From the NCBI GenBank assembly GCA_029781865.1, contig JAKOVW010000054.1, forward strand, positions 1 to 64,000: DNA of 64,000 nucleotides. The letters run 5' to 3'. This document shows, piece after piece, positions 18,866-27,782 of the stretch; the stretch's first letter is position 1, and each line of letters starts with the position of its first letter. The stretch comes from Bacteroidota bacterium. GTDB lineage: Bacteria > Bacteroidota > Bacteroidia > Chitinophagales > Saprospiraceae. The translations under genes were made by a program, and so were the position numbers. Below the pieces are notes generated by a model. It did not search any database, was not told the origin of the DNA, and saw only the letters and a program-made list of their open reading frames with translations.

Positions 18866-20029
18866 GTGTACAAACCACTGCCAGGCTCAATAATTCTTTA
18901 TAAAATCTTAATACCGGATTCGTTACTTTTGTTTTACAAACTTCATCCTTTGCTTTTAAATAATACCAGACAATATACAATACCGATTCAATACCTGTTG
19001 AGTATTGCTTTGGTGTTGTTAGTATCCGGTATTTGTTTCGTTACGGATAATTACATTGGTTATAAAACAGTAGCCCTCCTGCTTCTGGTAACGGTTTCAT
19101 TTATAGCCATGCTTTTTGAAATCGCACCCGTTTTAGTCGCCTCCGTATTAAGTGCTTTAATCTGGAATTTCTTTTTTATACCCCCGTTGTACACCTTCCA
19201 TATAAACAATACCGAAGATGTATTGATGTTTTCACTTTATTTTCTCATCGCATTAGTTAACGCCATGCTTACATTTGAAATTCGCAGGGCTGAATTGAAG
19301 GCAAGAGATAAAGAAGAAAAAGAAAAAACAATAAAATTGTACAATACATTACTTAATTCGTTGTCTCATGAATTGAGAACGCCGGTTTCTACTATAATTG
19401 GAGCTGTTGATACGCTTAAGGAAAACAATCGCAACCTTTCTGAGTCCAATAAGGAAGATTTATTAAATGAAATCCAGACTGCAGGTATGCGTTTAAACAG
19501 GCAGGTAGAAAATCTGTTAAATATGAGTAGATTGCAAAGTGGAATGCTCAAACCAAAATTAGATTGGTGCGATATTAATGAAGTGGTGTACAGTGTCCTT
19601 GAAAAACTATCCATTACAAAAAACAAAAGCATTTTATTTACCGGGAATGATCGATTGCCAATTTTAAAACTGGATGCCGGTCTACTGGAACAAATTCTGT
19701 TCAACATTATTCATAATGCCATCCAATACACGCCTGAACACTCCACCGTTTCAATTGACGTTTCCTATGATTCCAACCTTTGCAAAATTATTATTGCAGA
19801 CAATGGCCATGGTTTTCCGATCAAAGAACTCGATTATGTATTTGATAAATTCTATCGCCTGCCAAACACCAGAACCGGTGGCATTGGATTGGGCTTGTCC
19901 ATTGCAAAAGGATTTGTTGAAGCTATGAATGGAAAAATAACTTTACAAAACAGGTCAGAAGGAGGTGCTGTTTTTACCATTGAAATTCCTGCCGAACCAT
20001 CATTTATAAATAATCTGAAAAATGAATAA
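18866..20029 (+). CDS. KdpD-like sensor histidine kinase lacking the KdpD N-terminal domain
   Basis: About 387 residues from a GTG; the exact start is uncertain. Four hydrophobic segments (residues about 43-60, 66-84, 88-105, 117-135) form a DUF4118-type membrane domain as in KdpD. Then come a HisKA domain with SLSHELRTP (His168) and a HATPase domain with N box (LFNIIHNAIQYTP), DNGHGFP and GIGLGLSIAKGF. The cytoplasmic KdpD sensor and Usp domains are absent. It overlaps the regulator gene by 8 bases, so the pair is translationally coupled. A potassium or turgor signal is inferred from the domain and from the kup gene downstream. Confidence 0.87.
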   Translation: MYKPLPGSIILYKILIPDSLLLFYKLHPLLLNNTRQYTIPIQYLLSIALVLLVSGICFVTDNYIGYKTVALLLLVTVSFIAMLFEIAPVLVASVLSALIWNFFFIPPLYTFHINNTEDVLMFSLYFLIALVNAMLTFEIRRAELKARDKEEKEKTIKLYNTLLNSLSHELRTPVSTIIGAVDTLKENNRNLSESNKEDLLNEIQTAGMRLNRQVENLLNMSRLQSGMLKPKLDWCDINEVVYSVLEKLSITKNKSILFTGNDRLPILKLDAGLLEQILFNIIHNAIQYTPEHSTVSIDVSYDSNLCKIIIADNGHGFPIKELDYVFDKFYRLPNTRTGGIGLGLSIAKGFVEAMNGKITLQNRSEGGAVFTIEIPAEPSFINNLKNE

Positions 20030-20699
20030 AGCTGAAATTCTGATTATTGACGATGAACCTCAAATCAGGAAACTGCTGGAAATCACACTGGAAAGTCATG
20101 ATTATAAAGTATTTCAGGCCGAAACGGGAAATCAGGGAATTATCATGGCCGCGAATCACCCCCCGGAATTAATTTTGCTTGACATTGGTTTGCCTGACAA
20201 AAGCGGCCACGAAGTCTTAAGAGAACTGCGAACCTGGTACAATAAATCCATTATAATTCTATCCGTCCAAAATAATGAATCGGATATTGTATCTGCATTA
20301 GATCATGGAGCAACAGATTACCTGGTCAAACCATTCAGAACATCAGAATTGCTTGCGCGTATCCGTTCAGCAATGCGCAGGAATCCAGATTCAAATAATC
20401 TTAATGTAATTGAATGCGGAGATCTTCAAATAAACCTAACTGCGAGAACGGTAAAAAAAAATCAGGAAATTATTAAATTGACATCTACTGAATTCAATTT
20501 AATTGCACTTCTGGCAAAACACGAAGGCAGAGTCCTGACTCACCAATTTATTTTGAAAGAAATCTGGGGTGTTGCATATCAAAATGAAACGCAATATTTA
20601 CGGGTATTTATAGCCAGTCTCAGAAAAAAAACAGAGCAAAATCCTAATCAACCCAAACATATAATAACCGAAAGCGGAGTAGGTTATCGATTCTCATAA
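20022..20699 (+). CDS. KdpE-like OmpR-family response regulator
   Basis: 225 residues. Receiver domain with acidic pocket IIDDEP and phosphoacceptor Asp54 in LILLDIGLP, switch residue Thr/Lys pair ending in DYLVKPF, then an OmpR-type winged-helix DNA-binding domain (residues about 130-225; LTSTEFNLIALLAKHEGRVL, ending in ITESGVGYRFS). The start overlaps the kinase stop (ATG within its last codons). It most resembles KdpE, yet no kdpFABC genes are present; the next gene is kup, 109 bases downstream, a likely target. Confidence 0.9.
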   Translation: MNKAEILIIDDEPQIRKLLEITLESHDYKVFQAETGNQGIIMAANHPPELILLDIGLPDKSGHEVLRELRTWYNKSIIILSVQNNESDIVSALDHGATDYLVKPFRTSELLARIRSAMRRNPDSNNLNVIECGDLQINLTARTVKKNQEIIKLTSTEFNLIALLAKHEGRVLTHQFILKEIWGVAYQNETQYLRVFIASLRKKTEQNPNQPKHIITESGVGYRFS

Positions 20700-20808
20700 T
20701 TATCATTTTATTTAATCTTTATATTTTCTTTATAAAAGAATGCTATTCTTTATATTTTGATGACAGCTTACTCTTCAATTTTGCAATCGAAATTTAAATG
20801 GACAAAAA

Positions 20809-22758
20809 TTGAAGAATATCGTCAACAACAAAATTACACTCGCTTCCCTGCTGGTAGCCCTCGGTATAATTTATGGTGACATTGGAACGAGTCCTCTTTA
20901 TGTATTAAAAGCCATTGTTGGAAATCGTCCAATAGATGAAACTCTGGTGTTCGGTGGAGTGTCATGCATTTTTTGGACTTTGGCACTTCAAACAACCATA
21001 AAATACATCTGGCTGACATTGAAAGCAGACAATGAAGGAGAAGGTGGAATATTTTCTCTTTATGCACTAGTGAGAAGATATGGAAAATGGCTCGCTATCC
21101 CAACTATCTTAGGCGCGACTACATTACTTGCTGATGGTATTATTACACCTCCTATCTCCGTTGCTTCTGCCATCGAAGGTTTGACCATGTTAGATGGATT
21201 ACAAAACATTCCAACGGTACCAATTGTCATTGTCATTTTATCCATCCTGTTTTTTGTACAACGTTTCGGGACGCATAAAGTCGGAAGCGTGTTTGGTCCC
21301 GTTATGCTTATTTGGTTCTTCATGCTTTTCACATTAGGCTTATTTCAAATTCTCCATTTCCCAAAAGTGATTCATGGACTGAATCCGTATTATGCGTATC
21401 AATTACTAGTTAAGTATCCAAAAGGGTTTTGGTTATTGGGAGCGGTGTTTTTAGCAACAACAGGAGCTGAAGCACTTTATTCAGATCTTGGACATTGCGG
21501 AAGAAAAAACATACGGATCACCTGGGCATTTGTCAAAACCTGCCTGGTGATTAACTATATGGGGCAAGCTGCCTGGTTAATGAATAGCGGTGAGCACCTG
21601 CTCAACAACAAAAATCCATTCTTTGAAATTATGCCTCAATGGTTTTTAATTACTGGTATTATCATATCAACAGCCGCCACAATTATAGCTTCACAGGCAC
21701 TGATCAGCGGCAGCTACACACTTATCAGTGAAGCAATGAATTTAAACTTCTGGCCGAGGGTTGCGGTTCGACAACCTTCCGAAACCAAAGGACAAATCTA
21801 TATTCCAAGTGTCAATAATATCCTTTGGATTGGTTGCATTATGATGATTTTGTATTTTCAATCATCCACACACATGGAAGCTGCTTATGGCTTTAGCATC
21901 ACCATTGCGATGATGATGACTACCATTCTACTCACTTATTTCCTGGCTTATAAGTTAAAATGGAAAAGAATATTTGTGACAGCACTGCTATTTGTTTTTT
22001 CCGCAGTAGAACTTTCTTTTTTTATTGCAAATGTGGCGAAAATTAAAGAACGCTGGATGTTCCTGTTTTTCGAACTCTTTATATTCCTGGTAATGTATGT
22101 ATGGTTTTATGCGAGAAAAATAAATAACCGATTTACTAAATTTGTTGATCTTGGTCAATATGCACTTCAATTGAAAGAATTAAGTGAGGATGATGTGATT
22201 CCAAAATTTTCAACGCATTTGATATATCTTACCAAAGCAGACAAACGACATGAAATTGAAGAAAAAATTATTAAATCCATCTTTTCAAAAAAACCAAAGC
22301 GTGCTGATGTCTATTGGTTTGTACATATAAACAGAACGGAAAAACCGTATACCTTATCTTATGATGTTTCCGAACTAATTGATGACAAACTAATAAAAAT
22401 AAATATTCATGTTGGATTTCGCATTCAACCAAGAACGGAATTGTATTTCAAAAAAATAGTTCAGGATTTAGTTGACAACAAAGAATTGAACCTGCACATC
22501 AGGCCTGATGGCTCCAGCAAATACAATAATCAACCGGACTTTAAATTCATTGTCATTGAGAAATATCTATCCGTCGAAAACGAGTTTGCACTGAAAGAAG
22601 GCTTGTTGCTGAATACCTATTTTTATTTAAAACACCTGGGCTTGAGTGATGAAAAAGCGTTCGGCTTGGATAAAAGCGATGTAGAATTGGAACAGGTCCC
22701 CCTGATTTATCAACCTATTAGTACTATTTCTCTTACCCGAATTCACAAAAATGTATAA
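20809..22758 (+). CDS. kup: Kup-family potassium uptake protein
   Basis: 649 residues with about twelve membrane segments in the first 430 residues and a C-terminal cytoplasmic domain. The N-terminal ALGIIYGDIGTSPLYVLKA is the family hallmark, and EGGIFSLYALVR follows. It imports K+ with protons. The start is a TTG at 20809; an ATG at 20798 reads only four codons before TGA, but one extra base in AAATTG would put that ATG in frame, so the start may be affected by a small indel. The gene lies downstream of the KdpD/KdpE-like pair and overlaps the porin gene by 8 bases. Confidence 0.93.
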   Translation: MKNIVNNKITLASLLVALGIIYGDIGTSPLYVLKAIVGNRPIDETLVFGGVSCIFWTLALQTTIKYIWLTLKADNEGEGGIFSLYALVRRYGKWLAIPTILGATTLLADGIITPPISVASAIEGLTMLDGLQNIPTVPIVIVILSILFFVQRFGTHKVGSVFGPVMLIWFFMLFTLGLFQILHFPKVIHGLNPYYAYQLLVKYPKGFWLLGAVFLATTGAEALYSDLGHCGRKNIRITWAFVKTCLVINYMGQAAWLMNSGEHLLNNKNPFFEIMPQWFLITGIIISTAATIIASQALISGSYTLISEAMNLNFWPRVAVRQPSETKGQIYIPSVNNILWIGCIMMILYFQSSTHMEAAYGFSITIAMMMTTILLTYFLAYKLKWKRIFVTALLFVFSAVELSFFIANVAKIKERWMFLFFELFIFLVMYVWFYARKINNRFTKFVDLGQYALQLKELSEDDVIPKFSTHLIYLTKADKRHEIEEKIIKSIFSKKPKRADVYWFVHINRTEKPYTLSYDVSELIDDKLIKINIHVGFRIQPRTELYFKKIVQDLVDNKELNLHIRPDGSSKYNNQPDFKFIVIEKYLSVENEFALKEGLLLNTYFYLKHLGLSDEKAFGLDKSDVELEQVPLIYQPISTISLTRIHKNV

Positions 22759-24226
22759 ATTAATTATCCTTACAATTTATTTTTTTACAACAGAATTAAC
22801 AGGACAAGTTAGTTCAACACATGAAAATGAATTATTCAATCAGCAGTCGACAAAAAAAATCCAGGATAGCCTGAAAAAATCACCCTCAGCTGATCATACC
22901 ATAATAAATTCCGATCCTGTTGAACCAAATCAACAATCCGGTGAGCCATTTGAAGGCCTTGATTTGAGCTGGGCCAACGGCAATGACCGAAGAACGCTGA
23001 ATATCTGGAGTAGTTTGAACTATTTTACTCCCAGCGTTCTGATTGATTTAAATTACACACACTCTTTTAATAATCCAATTGACAACACAGTGGTTGGTTC
23101 AACTGCCCTGGCACGCAATAATGAAATGCAACTATCCGCATTACATTTTGGTGGCGATTTTAATTATAAAGGTGCAAGGGCACGCATCATGACTCAGTTT
23201 GGTACCCGGTCAATCGTTATACCCAGAAATGATTACAGCCCATACAGGGGGCAATACCGACTGGCAGATGCATACCGGTATCTCAGTGAAGCTTTTGCCG
23301 GTTATCATATCAGCAAATGGTATGGCATTAATATCGATGCTGGCTTGTTTATGTCTTATATAGGTCTGAATTCTTTTTATCAGTCGGAGAATTGGGAATA
23401 TCAGGCTTCCTTTACTTCAGACAATACCCCCTGGTTTTTTAATGGACTGCGCATCCAAATTCACCCTACCAGACATTTGAAAATTGAAACATGGATTATT
23501 AACGGCTGGCAGAGTTATGGCGTGTTTAATTCAATTCCTGGTATAGGAGGTAATATTACATGGGTCCCGAATAGCAATATCAAGTTATTAACCAATGATT
23601 ACTTTGGAACAGATGCAGCAGGAATTCCGGAGCGGAAACGTTTTCATAGTGACAACAGCTTATTAGTCCGCTATTATAATTCACCCAAATCACGAGGAGT
23701 ATCCAAAATGGCATTTACATTGACAGCAGATATAGGATTTGAGAAAGGAGGAGGTGTAAATGGATTCACCAATGGTGACAGTACTAAAGGGCCCGCACAA
23801 TATTTCGCAAGTGCAATGTTTTATCACCGGATCTGGTTTTTTCAGGACAGATTTGCCTGGACTATTGGTGGAGGATTAATGAAAAACCCGGGCAGGTATT
23901 TGGTGTTACTTCCAACCGGTCAAGCCAGTCCGCTTCCAAATCCCAACAATCCTACTCAATCAGAAGGAGCCTTTCCATTTGGTGCAAATCCGGGTGATCC
24001 ATTCTCAGCCTGGGATTGTTCAACAAATATTGATTATATGCCAAACCAAAGTATAACATTTCGAATTGAATTTGTGTATCGCCATGCAAGTGTTCCATAC
24101 TTTGCAGGCCGCGGAGGAGTAACTTCGCAAACCGGTTACTCAACGTCAACTCTTGATCCTGAATGGAGACCGGATTTAGTTCAATCGGAAAGCAGATTAC
24201 TTTTCGCTTTATTATTCCGGATATAG
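22751..24226 (+). CDS. Outer-membrane beta-barrel porin-like protein coupled to kup
   Basis: 491 residues. A short signal peptide (residues 1-18) is followed by a polar linker (to about residue 75), then repeated amphipathic beta strands with many aromatic residues, ending in SRLLFALLFRI, typical of an outer-membrane barrel (BBP2-like). Its ATG lies within the last codons of kup (8-base overlap), so translation is coupled. A plausible role is a pore for potassium or a co-ion feeding Kup, inferred from position alone. Confidence 0.75.
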   Translation: MYKLIILTIYFFTTELTGQVSSTHENELFNQQSTKKIQDSLKKSPSADHTIINSDPVEPNQQSGEPFEGLDLSWANGNDRRTLNIWSSLNYFTPSVLIDLNYTHSFNNPIDNTVVGSTALARNNEMQLSALHFGGDFNYKGARARIMTQFGTRSIVIPRNDYSPYRGQYRLADAYRYLSEAFAGYHISKWYGINIDAGLFMSYIGLNSFYQSENWEYQASFTSDNTPWFFNGLRIQIHPTRHLKIETWIINGWQSYGVFNSIPGIGGNITWVPNSNIKLLTNDYFGTDAAGIPERKRFHSDNSLLVRYYNSPKSRGVSKMAFTLTADIGFEKGGGVNGFTNGDSTKGPAQYFASAMFYHRIWFFQDRFAWTIGGGLMKNPGRYLVLLPTGQASPLPNPNNPTQSEGAFPFGANPGDPFSAWDCSTNIDYMPNQSITFRIEFVYRHASVPYFAGRGGVTSQTGYSTSTLDPEWRPDLVQSESRLLFALLFRI

Positions 24227-24475
24227 CATGGCGCGATAATCCAACACAAATTTCGTTTGAGCAACAATACGTTATTTATGATAAAATGTCCTTATTGGAC
24301 CAGTTAAATTAATTTGGTTTTCGCGCTCTCAATTTACATAATCTTCCTTCAGATCATCTGACTAATTGATTGCTGTAACTCGTTTTGCCCTTTCAATTCA
24401 TCCCACAAATTCAACATTTCATAGACAATATCAACAACCGGTGCAGGCTTAGGACATCTTCAGGAAAACTTTCAA

Positions 24476-24483
24476 TACCTTCG
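24476..24483 (+). promoter_or_regulatory. -7 element of the LytS kinase operon
   Basis: TACCTTCG, one change from TAnnTTTG, ends 4 bases before the ATG at 24488, so the transcript may be almost leaderless. No convincing -33 element was found. Confidence 0.35.
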
Positions 24484-24487
24484 CAAC

Positions 24488-25540
24488 ATGTCTTTACAGC
24501 GGTATAGCAAAAAAGAACCGATGGTTTTCCTATGGATCATTGTACCGTATATTCTTATCATGAACTTGTTGATCTTTGGTACCTGTATATTCAGCTCATA
24601 CCGTTTGTTTTTTGAAAGCTTCTTTTTTAATGCCCTCTATTTTTTTATCATCTATGCGATATTCGGCAGCGTTGCCGTATTGATTCATAAACGCATTCCG
24701 AATGCCGGCGATCTGTTCAAACGAATCAGCATCATGTTGCCTGTATTTTATCTCATGAATATTGGTGCATTACATGGTGCATTTTACCTGTATAAATACA
24801 ATGATCTTTTTGACTGCAAACCAGTTCCGGATATGCTATGGTATACGATATTGTATGGTTGCATAATGAGTACCGTGATCACCTTTATCAATGAAGGGAT
24901 GGCAAATTGGGAAAAATGGAAAGATTCATTGGCTGAAAGCGACAAACTGAAAAATTCTTACCAACGAAGTAAATTATTGGGATTGAAAGGTCAGATCAAT
25001 CCACACTTCCTATTCAACTGCTTTAACACACTTTCAGGTTTAATTTCAGAAAATGAAGAACAAGCGGAAAAATTTCTGAATGAAATGACCAAAGTACATC
25101 GCTATTTACTGCGCAGCGATGATGATTACCTTGTTTCCCTGCGGGACGAAATGAAATTTGCACAATCTTACCTCTACCTTATTAAAGCCAGATTTGGCAA
25201 TGCCATTCAGATTTCTACAGATTTGTCTGAAGCTTCCCTGAACCTGATGATTCCACCTTTGAGTATGCAGGTCATTCTTGAAAACATCATTTATACCAAT
25301 GCGCTGAATAAAAAGGAACCTCTGCAAATTCAGATTGAATCGGATTCCGCAAATCAACTGAATATAATACATAGTCTGCATGAAAAAACAATCATCAGCA
25401 ATTTAAATGTCGATGAAGGATTGGACAACCTGATGACCAAATACAAATTATTAAATTCAGTTTCCATTCAGATAAAGGAAAACGGCAGTCAACGCAACAT
25501 TACTTTGCCATTATTTCAAACCAGAAATGTGCAGATATGA
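24488..25540 (+). CDS. LytS-family histidine kinase with degenerate ATP-binding site
   Basis: 350 residues. Four hydrophobic segments lie at about 13-35, 45-66, 82-103 and 117-135. The His_kinase (PF06580-type) domain follows, with phosphoacceptor His173 in GQINPHFLFNCFNTLSGLI. The ATP-binding half is weak: the N-box reads LENIIYTNALN (canonical LVENAVKHN) and the Gly-rich lid reads DEGLDNL instead of GIGLSNI. The stop overlaps the start of the next kinase by 4 bases (ATGA). It may act as the phosphate-receiving or regulatory half of a heterodimer with the next gene product; that is inference. Confidence 0.82.
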   Translation: MSLQRYSKKEPMVFLWIIVPYILIMNLLIFGTCIFSSYRLFFESFFFNALYFFIIYAIFGSVAVLIHKRIPNAGDLFKRISIMLPVFYLMNIGALHGAFYLYKYNDLFDCKPVPDMLWYTILYGCIMSTVITFINEGMANWEKWKDSLAESDKLKNSYQRSKLLGLKGQINPHFLFNCFNTLSGLISENEEQAEKFLNEMTKVHRYLLRSDDDYLVSLRDEMKFAQSYLYLIKARFGNAIQISTDLSEASLNLMIPPLSMQVILENIIYTNALNKKEPLQIQIESDSANQLNIIHSLHEKTIISNLNVDEGLDNLMTKYKLLNSVSIQIKENGSQRNITLPLFQTRNVQI

Positions 25541-26568
25541 AATTTCACAAACCACCTACTTATCAAATAGCCGGTTTTTGGATTTCAATGCCGTTTATTG
25601 TTTTTGCTTTGAGTTACATCATGTATGGCGATCGCTTTCTTCACGAATGGAAAATCTGGTTTGTCACCTATCCGGTAATCTATTTCATCGGTTATTTTTC
25701 CTGGCGCTCCCATTATGTTTACGATTATTATTTAAGAAGTAAATTTCCATCTCTTGAGCAGACCTATAGACGGGTCATGTATAAGCTGCTGGTTAATCTT
25801 TTTGTCATGTCGCCATCGGTGCTCCTGATTTTTTACTTTTTTCACGCATTTCATTTATTTGATTATACCCTGAAGACGGAGGATTTAAAATACGGATTTC
25901 TTACCGGGCTTACCGTGAACATTATTTTTGAATCACTTTGGGAAGTCCTTTATATCATCGAAAAATACAAAGAAACATCAGCCGAGAAGGAACTCATAGA
26001 ACAAATGCAATTACAGCAGGAATTTGATAATCTGAAACAAAAAGTTAACCCCCATTTTCTGTTTAATTGTTTTAACACCTTGTCCTCCCTGATTGCAGAA
26101 GATAAAAATCAGGCTGAAAAATTTCTGGATGAATTGAGCAAAGTTTACCGTTACCTGCTTCGGAATAATGAAAGTGGGATGAGTACTGTCGAACAGGAAA
26201 TTCAATTTATAAAATCCTATTCCAAACTTCTGCAAACGCGTTACGGATCCGGTTTTGAGCTCGAACTGAGCATTGATTCAACATATAAAGATTTGCAGCT
26301 TCCATCGCTTAGCTTGCAGCTGCTCGTAGAAAATGCAGTAAAACACAATGTGGTCAGTAAGCAAAAACCGGTAAAAGTCTCCATCGTTTCTACACCAAAC
26401 AAAAAACTGATCATAGAAAACAATCTGAATAAAAAATACAATACCCTTGAATCCACCGGGATAGGGCTTTCCAATATCAGGGATAAATACAGATTATTGA
26501 ACCATGAAGATGTAGAAATTGAAGAAGGCAATGGAATATTCAGGGTTACCCTGCCTCTGATTGCATGA
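25537..26568 (+). CDS. LytS-family histidine kinase, intact
   Basis: 343 residues, colinear with the preceding gene: four membrane segments (about 13-30, 40-57, 84-104, 118-138), His173 in KVNPHFLFNCFNTLSSLI, a canonical N-box LVENAVKHN and a Gly-rich lid GIGLSNI. The His lies at the same residue number in both proteins, so this looks like a tandem duplication. The ATG overlaps the previous stop. The LytTR regulator follows 171 bases downstream and is the expected phospho-target. Confidence 0.87.
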   Translation: MKFHKPPTYQIAGFWISMPFIVFALSYIMYGDRFLHEWKIWFVTYPVIYFIGYFSWRSHYVYDYYLRSKFPSLEQTYRRVMYKLLVNLFVMSPSVLLIFYFFHAFHLFDYTLKTEDLKYGFLTGLTVNIIFESLWEVLYIIEKYKETSAEKELIEQMQLQQEFDNLKQKVNPHFLFNCFNTLSSLIAEDKNQAEKFLDELSKVYRYLLRNNESGMSTVEQEIQFIKSYSKLLQTRYGSGFELELSIDSTYKDLQLPSLSLQLLVENAVKHNVVSKQKPVKVSIVSTPNKKLIIENNLNKKYNTLESTGIGLSNIRDKYRLLNHEDVEIEEGNGIFRVTLPLIA

Positions 26569-26739
26569 ATTCCTCAAATACAATTCACGACACAAAAATG
26601 ACAATTGGAATAAATTTTATGGCAATTCGGAACTCTTGTCAATATGCATTTCATCGGATCACTTTAATTTTAGAAATTATTTCAAATCCGATTGACCGAA
26701 ATTAATTCGAATTTGCAAACAACTGAACTAAATAAATCC

Positions 26740-27516
26740 ATGAATATTTTTATTGTTGAAGACGAAGACCTGGCCGTAAAAAAATTGCAAAAAACACTGC
26801 ATGCCATTAATTCCGAACTTCGGATTGCAGGAACAGCTGACAGCATCGCCTCAGCAGTAGAATGGTTAGAGCAACATGCACAACCTGATTTGATTTTAAT
26901 GGATATCGAATTAGCGGACGGTCAGAGTTTTGAAATCTTCAATCGCATAGATGTAAAAAGCCCGGTGATCTTTACTACGAGTTATGATGAATATGCCTTG
27001 AAAGCATTCAAAGTAAACAGCATAGATTACTTATTGAAGCCGATTCAGAAAGAAGATCTTGAAGCCGCTCTTGCCAAATTCAATACCTTAAAAAATAATT
27101 ATACCGGATCCAATGCACCCGGTCCGCAAATGAATCAACTGATTCATGAATTGAGGCAAACCCTACAAAACAAAGAATATCGGAAACGTTTTCTGGTAAA
27201 GCATTTGCAAAAGCTCCAATCCATTGACATCGATCAGATCGCTTATTTTTACAGCGATGACCGGATCAATTTTTTCAAAACTCGGGATGACAAAAAATAC
27301 CTGGTCGATTATACTATTGATGAAATAGAAAACATGATCGACCCTCAACACTACTTTAGAATCAACCGTGCCATGATTGTTTCGATTAAAAGCATCGATC
27401 AGATCCAGGATTATTTCGGCAACAGACTGATCCTGCAATTAAATCCTAAAATCGACAAAGAAGCCTTAGTAAGCCGCGAAAAAGTTTCAGAATTTAAAAA
27501 CTGGATGGGTAAGTAA
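26740..27516 (+). CDS. LytTR-family response regulator
   Basis: 258 residues from the ATG at 26740; an in-frame TTG 48 bases upstream would add 16 polar residues not usual for the family. The receiver domain has the acidic pair in IVEDEDLA, phosphoacceptor Asp55 in LILMDIELADG and the lysine in DYLLKPI. The C-terminal LytTR DNA-binding domain spans residues about 155-255 (RFLVKHLQKLQSIDIDQIAY, YFRINRAMIVSIKSI). It is paired with the two LytS-type kinases just upstream. Targets are unknown; the divergent kinases suggest integration of two inputs. Confidence 0.9.
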   Translation: MNIFIVEDEDLAVKKLQKTLHAINSELRIAGTADSIASAVEWLEQHAQPDLILMDIELADGQSFEIFNRIDVKSPVIFTTSYDEYALKAFKVNSIDYLLKPIQKEDLEAALAKFNTLKNNYTGSNAPGPQMNQLIHELRQTLQNKEYRKRFLVKHLQKLQSIDIDQIAYFYSDDRINFFKTRDDKKYLVDYTIDEIENMIDPQHYFRINRAMIVSIKSIDQIQDYFGNRLILQLNPKIDKEALVSREKVSEFKNWMGK

Positions 27517-27519
27517 AAC

Positions 27520-27546
27520 ACATTACTTCCAGGATTGAAGTGATGT
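27520..27546 (+). terminator. Possible weak terminator hairpin after the LytTR gene
   Basis: ACATTACTTC (27520-27529) pairs with GAAGTGATGT (27537-27546) with one wobble and a 7-base loop, 4 bases after the stop. No T-run follows, so intrinsic termination is doubtful. Confidence 0.3.
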
Positions 27547-27597
27547 GAATGATTCGCTTGAGGAAATAATCCCCGAGTATTCATTTCATTTTATAAA

Positions 27598-27678
27598 TCT
27601 ATACAATCTGCGTAATCTTCATAATCTGCATAATCTGCGTCATCTGCATAATCTGCAAAATCGGCGTAATCTGCGTAC
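27598..27678 (+). repeat. Degenerate 9-base tandem repeat, core TAATCTGCN
   Basis: About nine imperfect copies (ATAATCTGC, GTCATCTGC, AAAATCGGC and similar) with a 9-base period between the LytTR and STAND genes. Because nine is a multiple of three, it gives an open frame of Asn-Leu-His/Arg triplets, which I regard as non-coding. Confidence 0.8.
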
Positions 27679-27782
27679 CACGGTTCAGTATACATTTTTT
27701 ACAGTTCATACAACATGTCCTTGTCAGCAGCACGGTAAACACACACCTTTGTATCGCAATAGCACAAATTAAATTCAGACAG

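Noticed and set aside
27545-27772. 75-codon frame rich in Asn-Leu-His-Arg triplets
   Set aside because: It is the translation of a 9-base tandem repeat; the periodicity explains the open frame.
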